From assembly GCA_949128115.1 (NCBI GenBank), contig OX421964.1, forward strand, positions 38,432,177 to 38,496,176: 64,000 nt of DNA. The letters are read 5' to 3'. The notes beneath the pieces were generated by a model. It made no database searches, had not been told where the DNA came from, and saw only the letters and a list, made by a program, of their open reading frames with translations. The stretch comes from Anaspis maculata (taxonomy: Eukaryota; Arthropoda; Insecta; Coleoptera; Scraptiidae). The position numbers and the translations under genes are program-made. Below, piece by piece: positions 58,558 to 64,000 of the stretch; the stretch's first letter is position 1; the number at the start of each line of letters is the position of its first letter.

Positions 58558-59164
58558 CTACAAAAAAAATTGTTTCAGTTGAGTACATTAGAAAACACAG
58601 GATTATGCCATGACAAGTGCTATGTACCCGCCATATGGAAACCTAACTGCGTTATTTTATAAACTGCTAATTCACTTGTAGCCAACCCACAACAGAGGCA
58701 GACTTCAGATGTTTTCCATATTATTATTCTAAATATTAAGTTGGACCTTGAACTTTGCGTTTCCCCATTTCGTGTTCTCTGTGCAGTCTAATGAGTAAAT
58801 TGCTGAAAAAATTTGTACGAAAGAGGTCAGCCCCTAGTTTCCCTGCTGAGTTTCTTCACAGTTTCCCCAGGCTCTTTTAGTCTTTTTTCATAGACCCTCC
58901 GAGTTCCAAGCGGTTCACCTGGCGAGTGCCAATAGAAGAGTTCTCCTTGAGATCCTTCAACTTGTACAGAAGGGGTCCCTAGCAATTTAGCATTGGATTT
59001 ATCCCTCAACGGAGTCATGTCTGGAATGCCACCATGTGTCATAGCCAGAGTAATATGGCTACAATCTATTTCCCATCGTCTGCTCCTATTTATTACATGA
59101 AGCTGTTCAGGCTTAGTCATTAAGCTAGGTTCAATTCACAAGAAAGAGAATAAACGACCTTCAC

Positions 59165-59250
59165 CTTTTTCGTTTTTCTTTGTGCATTCCAAGGCTTAAT
59201 CGTGTTGAAAGCAAGGGTCCGTACTCCATAACTTCTCGCAGATTTCATTC
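59165..59250 (-). pseudogene. Exon-like segment of the THAP element, 86 nt
   Basis: A TTGATCTTTTGCAG acceptor and a GTGA donor bound a frame reading MKSARSYGVRTLAFNTIKPW then NAQRKTKK on the minus strand. It lies directly downstream of the THAP remnant, where THAP proteins continue into a basic linker. Phase with the previous piece does not match directly, so an intervening exon or damage is implied. Confidence 0.4.
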
Positions 59251-59456
59251 CTGCAAAAGATCAATAATGATTGTGCTATTATTTAAAACAATTCCTCGTC
59301 TTTACCTCTTCAACCGTGGATGTTCGAACCGGCCAACCCATCAACGTTCAAACCAATCCAACGGCACGCCACAACATACATGAAATAATGACTCGATCAC
59401 CTCTCTTCAAGACTCTGGCAGATTGTCCAAGTCCATAGGAATGACGCTGTCTCACC

Positions 59457-59700
59457 TTGTTCTTGTTCAAAAAATCACTTTGTGAAAAATGATCTCCACA
59501 CTCTATGTTTCCACAAACAACGAAGGACGGTTAGTATCTACTACCATTTACTACGTAGTGTCACTTGTCTGGCAAATATTCTTCCATTTCCGTCGCAATT
59601 GGGGGTCCCTGGCGGAGCGAAAAAAAGTTTTGTTCGTTGCCTCCATAGCATAGCTGTTCCTTCCGGGGAACTCTTCTCCTGTCCTCCATGTAGCCCTATA
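59457..59700 (-). pseudogene. Broken THAP zinc-finger domain
   Basis: THAP domains are C2CH zinc fingers that bind DNA and occur in P-element and Kolobok-type transposases and in domesticated host genes. On the minus strand the frame at 59554-59700 holds TFFRSARDPQLRRKW, matching the THAP core F-x-x-DP-x-LR-x-KW, then reaches a stop at 59551-59553. A second frame, shifted by one, at 59457-59530 holds C-x2-HF-x3-DF (CGDHFSQSDF), the expected end of the domain. A tandem TAG TAA and the shift between the halves mean the copy is damaged, unless a very short intron is used. The N-terminal cysteines are not clear; CPVYGNKC upstream near 59785 is a possible match. Confidence 0.55.
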
Positions 59701-60270
59701 GCTAAACAAAACAGACCTATTTCAATTTTGGGATGTAGCGCCTGTGTCAGCCAACCTTTACCTGTTAATATTGCACTTATTTCCGTACACAGGACACCAG
59801 AATACACCACTGGAATACACCCACTTTTACTGTTACATCTTACAAAAAACTGACCTCACGGAAAGCCGCCGCGCCATAGTTAATGGAAGTATGAAAGCCG
59901 CGAAAATGCGCCGTCGCCTTTTCTCACGTGTCAGGGCGATCCCCAAGCTCGTGCTGCGCGCTTTTCAACCTGAACTGAGTTTCAACCTCACAGACGTCTG
60001 AAACGGTGACAGTTGGATTATGTCAAACATTTAAAATTCGTAGTCGCATTCTGTTTGTGTAAAATCAAGTAGCCCCGTCCGGTGCATAATGACGTCATCG
60101 CGCAGGTGACAGATGGGTGCATGGAAGTTGCATACCTAACAGTTTTTGTGTTTTAAATTTACAAAATAAAATAAACTATCAAGAATTTCGAAAAACCGTT
60201 CAGTCTATGGTGCTATTTGGCTACCAAAGCATCATTGGAGGCAATAAAAAAAAATCGTGCAAGGACCCTA

Positions 60271-63200
60271 TTACTGATTTTTTAAGTACATGATATAGGA
60301 ACTACTTGACTTGACTTGAAATTTGATTTTCACTACATGACTTGAGCTTGACTTGATGACTCAAATCAAGTCAAGCCGTGAAACCCTATATGAACCCTCG
60401 ACATGTTTGGAGGCGCCGTGATGCTGACGCAATGAACTGTGTTAACCCATCATTGACCATTTCCTGTCTTTTCCCAACCACAGACGGTGAAAGTTTTGCA
60501 AAAATCGCCACTTGATCAATTTCAACTGACCAACACCTCTCTCACTGACATGCATTTCTTCATTATCACAACCACCAGGGTCGAGACCAAGGTCAAAGTA
60601 TAGTTATCCTAAAACACATTGTATGAAATCTATGTGATCTTATTTTAGTCTACAAAAGAGTCCCTAGCAGTGATATTGACGTTGAACCATCTGAGCGCAT
60701 GAAACGATAAAAAGAAAATATATAATAGTACTTAAAGCAAACAACGTAAAACCTCCCTTAAAAGTAGAGCATTCAATTTAAAGAAAAAGCTAACTAATTC
60801 AATTCATGTTACAATTCTATTTCGAGCGAACTGTAAGAATATCAAAATTCTACGCGAACTGTCGTCCACGAATTGCGAATGTAATTAACCAAAACGAACT
60901 CCGAAACTTTGAAGCGAAATTATTTTTGAACATCCCGGTATTTGAGGATTTTCGCGTTTAATGCATGCCCAGATACTCATTGAAACAATCCAATTTGCAA
61001 AGCTAACAAGATGCGCTCGCGGGATTTCATTACGAACAGAAAATTATTTCATAACCCGAGCTTAATGCTTGCGATCACAATTTTGTTCTATTCGTAACTG
61101 GCACAGGACTTGTTTGGATTTGGAAAAATCGAGAGAGGAAAGAAAAATAGATTAAACATTGATTTCTTTTTGTTTCGCATTTTGCATGGTTTGACGTTCC
61201 GGAAATGATCGAACGCAAAACTTGAGCGGAAAGGAAAGCCTTGATGTTTTGATTGTTTTGTATGATGTGCAGTTTTCATAAAACATTTCCGAGTCTGTCA
61301 ACCGAACTAGGTTAGTTCAACGCGCTGTAGGCAAAAGATAAGTGAAGTTGTAACGTAGGTATACCTCGCGGTATTCTTTCACTTGTTTTTATACTGCAAG
61401 TCTACGCTTTTAAAAGCTACTAAATCAAATCCCGTTTGAAGTAGCTTGGATACAAAAGGACTGGCGTTTCGCTCGTGCACCATGCGAAGCTGTGGAGCAA
61501 CTCCAAAGGACCCTCTTCCATCCGACACGTTCCGGGCTCGTATATATACGCACGCCTTGCTCCTCTTGCTCGCTGCATAAATCCAAGGTCTTGGCGCACG
61601 GAGGGGGTGGAGGGACGCGCGATCTTAATTAATTAAATTAAATTTGCAGGAGACAAAGCTATTATTTCAGGTTGCCGATTGCTAACCTCATCACATCAAG
61701 CGGCTGTCTCTGCTGTTTACTTCACTCACAATTCGCTCTCTCTGTAATTTATCTAGAGAATGATGGGTTGCCAACAGACGAACCTACAATGAGTTATTAT
61801 TGTTGCGATGCGATATATCACCTAGAACCACACCAGCGCCACCATCACCGCCGCCCACCATTTCCCACGTCTAACAAATTATAATTGAAAGGGAGGATGG
61901 GCATGTCTTTTTGGTCTTGCCACATCAGAAGTCCCGTTCCATTTCTCCAGAGTCTGATGTTTTAAAATTGCTCCATATTTCATCGAGTTCAGAAAAGTTT
62001 TGTTCTCCAATCATGTTACGGGGATAGGTATCCAAAAACATTCTGCACTTTATGTAATTCTTTGTTCTCTTCATTTCACTGATTAAAAACTTCAATCACT
62101 TCCAAAGACAATGAAGTACTAAACAAAAGAGAACTCAATCTCCGCTGGAAGCCCGAAGTTTTGAAGGTCGAAGCTTGTCACCCCTATTTCGAGTTATTCT
62201 GCGAACGGCCGAAGTGTGACACATAGGTTAGCCCCACAGCGAAACCGGACGCACCTCGTCGTGCCTGCTTGAGCACGTCAGAATCCATCGCAGGTGCCAA
62301 TCTCATGATGTTTATCCATGGGATGGTGCGGGTAACTGGATAACAATGAGGGTCCGAAAAACGAATCTGAAATTGGGTTTGCTTCGCTGTCCAAAAAAAA
62401 AACCCAATAAGTACAAGGAAAATCGCGCACGTTTCATATCTAAACACATAATCTGCATCATGTCCCCAAAAGTTTCAAATTCAATTATTGTGAATCCAGA
62501 TTTAATCACCGCGCCGGGAGAAAACTAGAAAGGGACATTCACGATGAAAAGCTCGCAGATTTGACGCGCACGATAGGGATTTAATTAATGTCTTTCCTCT
62601 TTTTTTTTGTACAAAGCATTTTCCGAATTATGCACCGTAATGTGATTTTTGAATGAGTTACACGTAGTGACTATTACCTTCGCCATTCAAAGTACCTGAT
62701 GCGTGCTCGACTAATTAATTTGATTCTCATTCGTTGTGCGGCGCCAACATGAATTGAAAAATGTGTATAATTATGCATACGGGCCGGAGGCCCGGGAGAT
62801 CCTGATGGGGAACACACTGCTTATTCGAATTGTGGGTGGGTGGGAAATGAACACGGCCCATTCGCCACCAAAGTGCGAGCAATTTGCGCATAATTTCAGT
62901 TAATGTCGTCGATTATCAGATTAGATTACTCGACCCCAAAATATAAAAATGATTGAACAATCGCAGCATAGACAACACTTTGAAAAAATATCTTCTTTGA
63001 TTTCGGTCTCAAACAAGAAAAATCCAAGCCTCTGTATTTGAAATATGATTATTGAATATTATTTTGAATCATTCGTCGGATTTCTCATCTAAACCAGAGC
63101 AAACTAGGTATGGATAACTTCTTAGAAACACCTGCATGGACCTGAAGAGATGCCAGTAGTTCTTTTCAAATTGCAACACGAAATCGATAGTGAGATGAAA

Positions 63201-63654
63201 AGCTTCAGGACAATCACATTATTGATACTTGATTTTGTTCTCGGTAATTCGCATAGATTTTATTTTAAATGTAACAACAGAAAACAAGGGTGAATACAAG
63301 AATTAAATATGCAGTTCTTGACCAAAAATTTCCTCCACTTTTCAGAAACAAAAAATACAGATTGCATCTGCTTATAAGTATAACCAGAACCAGACTTGGC
63401 AGGATGATTTTCCATCAGATGCCAGACAATCGTCTGACTGATAAATACACTCGTGGTTGATTGATTTTCCCTATAGGCAATTCTTAGCGCCTAAGATCAC
63501 TCCCTGTTTTTTTATTTTTTTACAAAATATATGTTTGGGGGCGCATCAAGTATTACTAGCTTATTAGTGCCCTTTTTCCAGTGACTTCCTCCGTTTCACC
63601 CTTTTTCTCCTAATGTTACCGCTCGGTTAGTACAAGTTAGTACTAGAGAGCGCG
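60271..63654. other. No gene recognised; CTTGA-rich simple repeat
   Basis: 60301-60385 is rich in CTTGA and its complement TCAAG. The remaining 3.3 kb has no supported exon, RNA gene or inverted repeat. A TATATATA near 61540 is promoter-like but has no gene attached. Confidence 0.45.
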
Positions 63655-63745
63655 TAGAAAAGCTACCTGCCCCGGCAGGATTTGAACTCCGGACCTCTGG
63701 GTTTCCTGCGTATTGCTAAACGAAAAGCGGTACTCGTCCCGTCCT
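63655..63745 (-). mobile_element. tRNA-like SINE fragment
   Basis: On the minus strand CCGGAGTTCAAATCCTGCCGG gives a good T arm and B box (plus-strand 63678-63690), preceded by a tRNA-like TTTAGCAATACGCAGGAAACC. The acceptor stem and A box are poor, so it is a decayed SINE head or tRNA pseudogene. Confidence 0.4.
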
Positions 63746-63790
63746 AGCAAGAGTTACCTTGACATCAATAATTATTATTATATCGCTGTA

Positions 63791-64000
63791 TACAGGGTGA
63801 TTCAAAAATGGCGCATTTCTTCCCGTGTACGTTGTGGGAGACATTAGGGGGCACGGAAAAAATAGAAATAATAAAAATAGAAAATATGAAGAGGTGAAGT
63901 TGAGAATGTAACTTCTTCAATTTACATGATTTCAAAGCAAAACACTGTTACTTGCGAAGAGTCACATGTCGTTAGTAGTTCCCGATTGAAAATTTCTCTT
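63791..64000. mobile_element. Left end of a MITE cut by the window edge
   Basis: TACAGGGTGATTCAAAAATG is a terminus typical of TA-inserting MITEs. The other end is beyond the window, so length and class are unknown. Confidence 0.4.

Larger units (their letters stand above)
50752..60270 (-). mobile_element. Probable THAP-type DNA transposon, split by an R1 element
   Basis: The left end reads TAGGGTCCTTGCATGAATTT. The right end, read inward, is TAGGGTCCTTGCACGATTTT. Flanks are taa and tta, so a duplication is not exact. Without the R1 insertion the length is about 3.85 kb, a usual size for an autonomous DNA transposon. A broken THAP domain lies on the minus strand near the right end, followed by exon-like pieces down to about 51.26 kb. 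An identical 15-base motif, AATGACGTCATCGCG, lies near each end (50942, 60088). Known THAP transposases include P-element and Kolobok types; the termini do not identify either. The boundary call is inference. Confidence 0.5.

Noticed and set aside
58392..58613. Plus-strand frame with a lysine run
   Set aside because: The lysines are the poly(A) tail of the R1 element read in frame.

Overview
This window looks like a non-coding, repeat-rich stretch of an animal genome, most likely an insect. It is AT-rich, has no operon-like gene packing, and carries many DNA-transposon hairpins (MITEs and foldbacks), tRNA-headed SINEs and an R1-type non-LTR retrotransposon. The species cannot be fixed from sequence alone; a hemipteran is a guess. 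No complete host gene is visible. The only long open reading frames belong to the retrotransposon. A few short exon-like segments with good splice sites (12794-12846, 30422-30477, weaker ones elsewhere) suggest the window may lie in introns of a host gene, but this is unproven.

Layout. 1-6.9 kb: sparse sequence with three MITEs and a 72-bp tandem duplication. 6.9-12.6 kb: two foldback elements of the TAG...CTA group, a 1.06-kb TA-flanked foldback and several MITEs, several of them inside an older dispersed repeat that recurs at 31.1-31.9 and 38.9-39.8 kb. 14.5-14.9 kb: 5'-truncated non-LTR 3' end, minus strand. 15.2-24.8 kb: hairpins of 1.6 kb and 3.1 kb, then a third hairpin with a 1.5-kb hairpin nested in one arm. 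29.6 kb: complete SINE with target-site duplications. 33.7-35.5 kb: degenerate minisatellite and a 1.04-kb hairpin. 40.1-44.7 kb: 2.1-kb hairpin, a 1.3-kb hairpin with a MITE nested in one arm, and another MITE. 45.3-46.0 kb: tandem repeats arranged as an inverted pair. 48.1-50.6 kb: tRNA-like SINE head and two more hairpins. 50.75-60.27 kb: a probable DNA transposon with a broken THAP-type gene on the minus strand, split by an apparently intact 5.65-kb R1-clade retrotransposon (52865-58517). 60.3-64 kb: mostly unassigned, ending in a tRNA-like fragment and the start of another MITE.

The main discovery candidate is the group of giant hairpins. Seven have termini that read 5'-TAG...CTA-3' (one with a changed last base) between identical 3-bp duplications (tat, cta, tat, ata, cat, ttc, taa). 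Several share the terminal consensus TAG(C/T)CCAGGC. An eighth has related arms but no clear duplication. Together they cover roughly a fifth of the window. The THAP-bearing element also starts TAG and ends CTA, so it may be the autonomous partner; that link is inference. Nested insertions with recoverable empty sites confirm several element boundaries and give a relative order of events.
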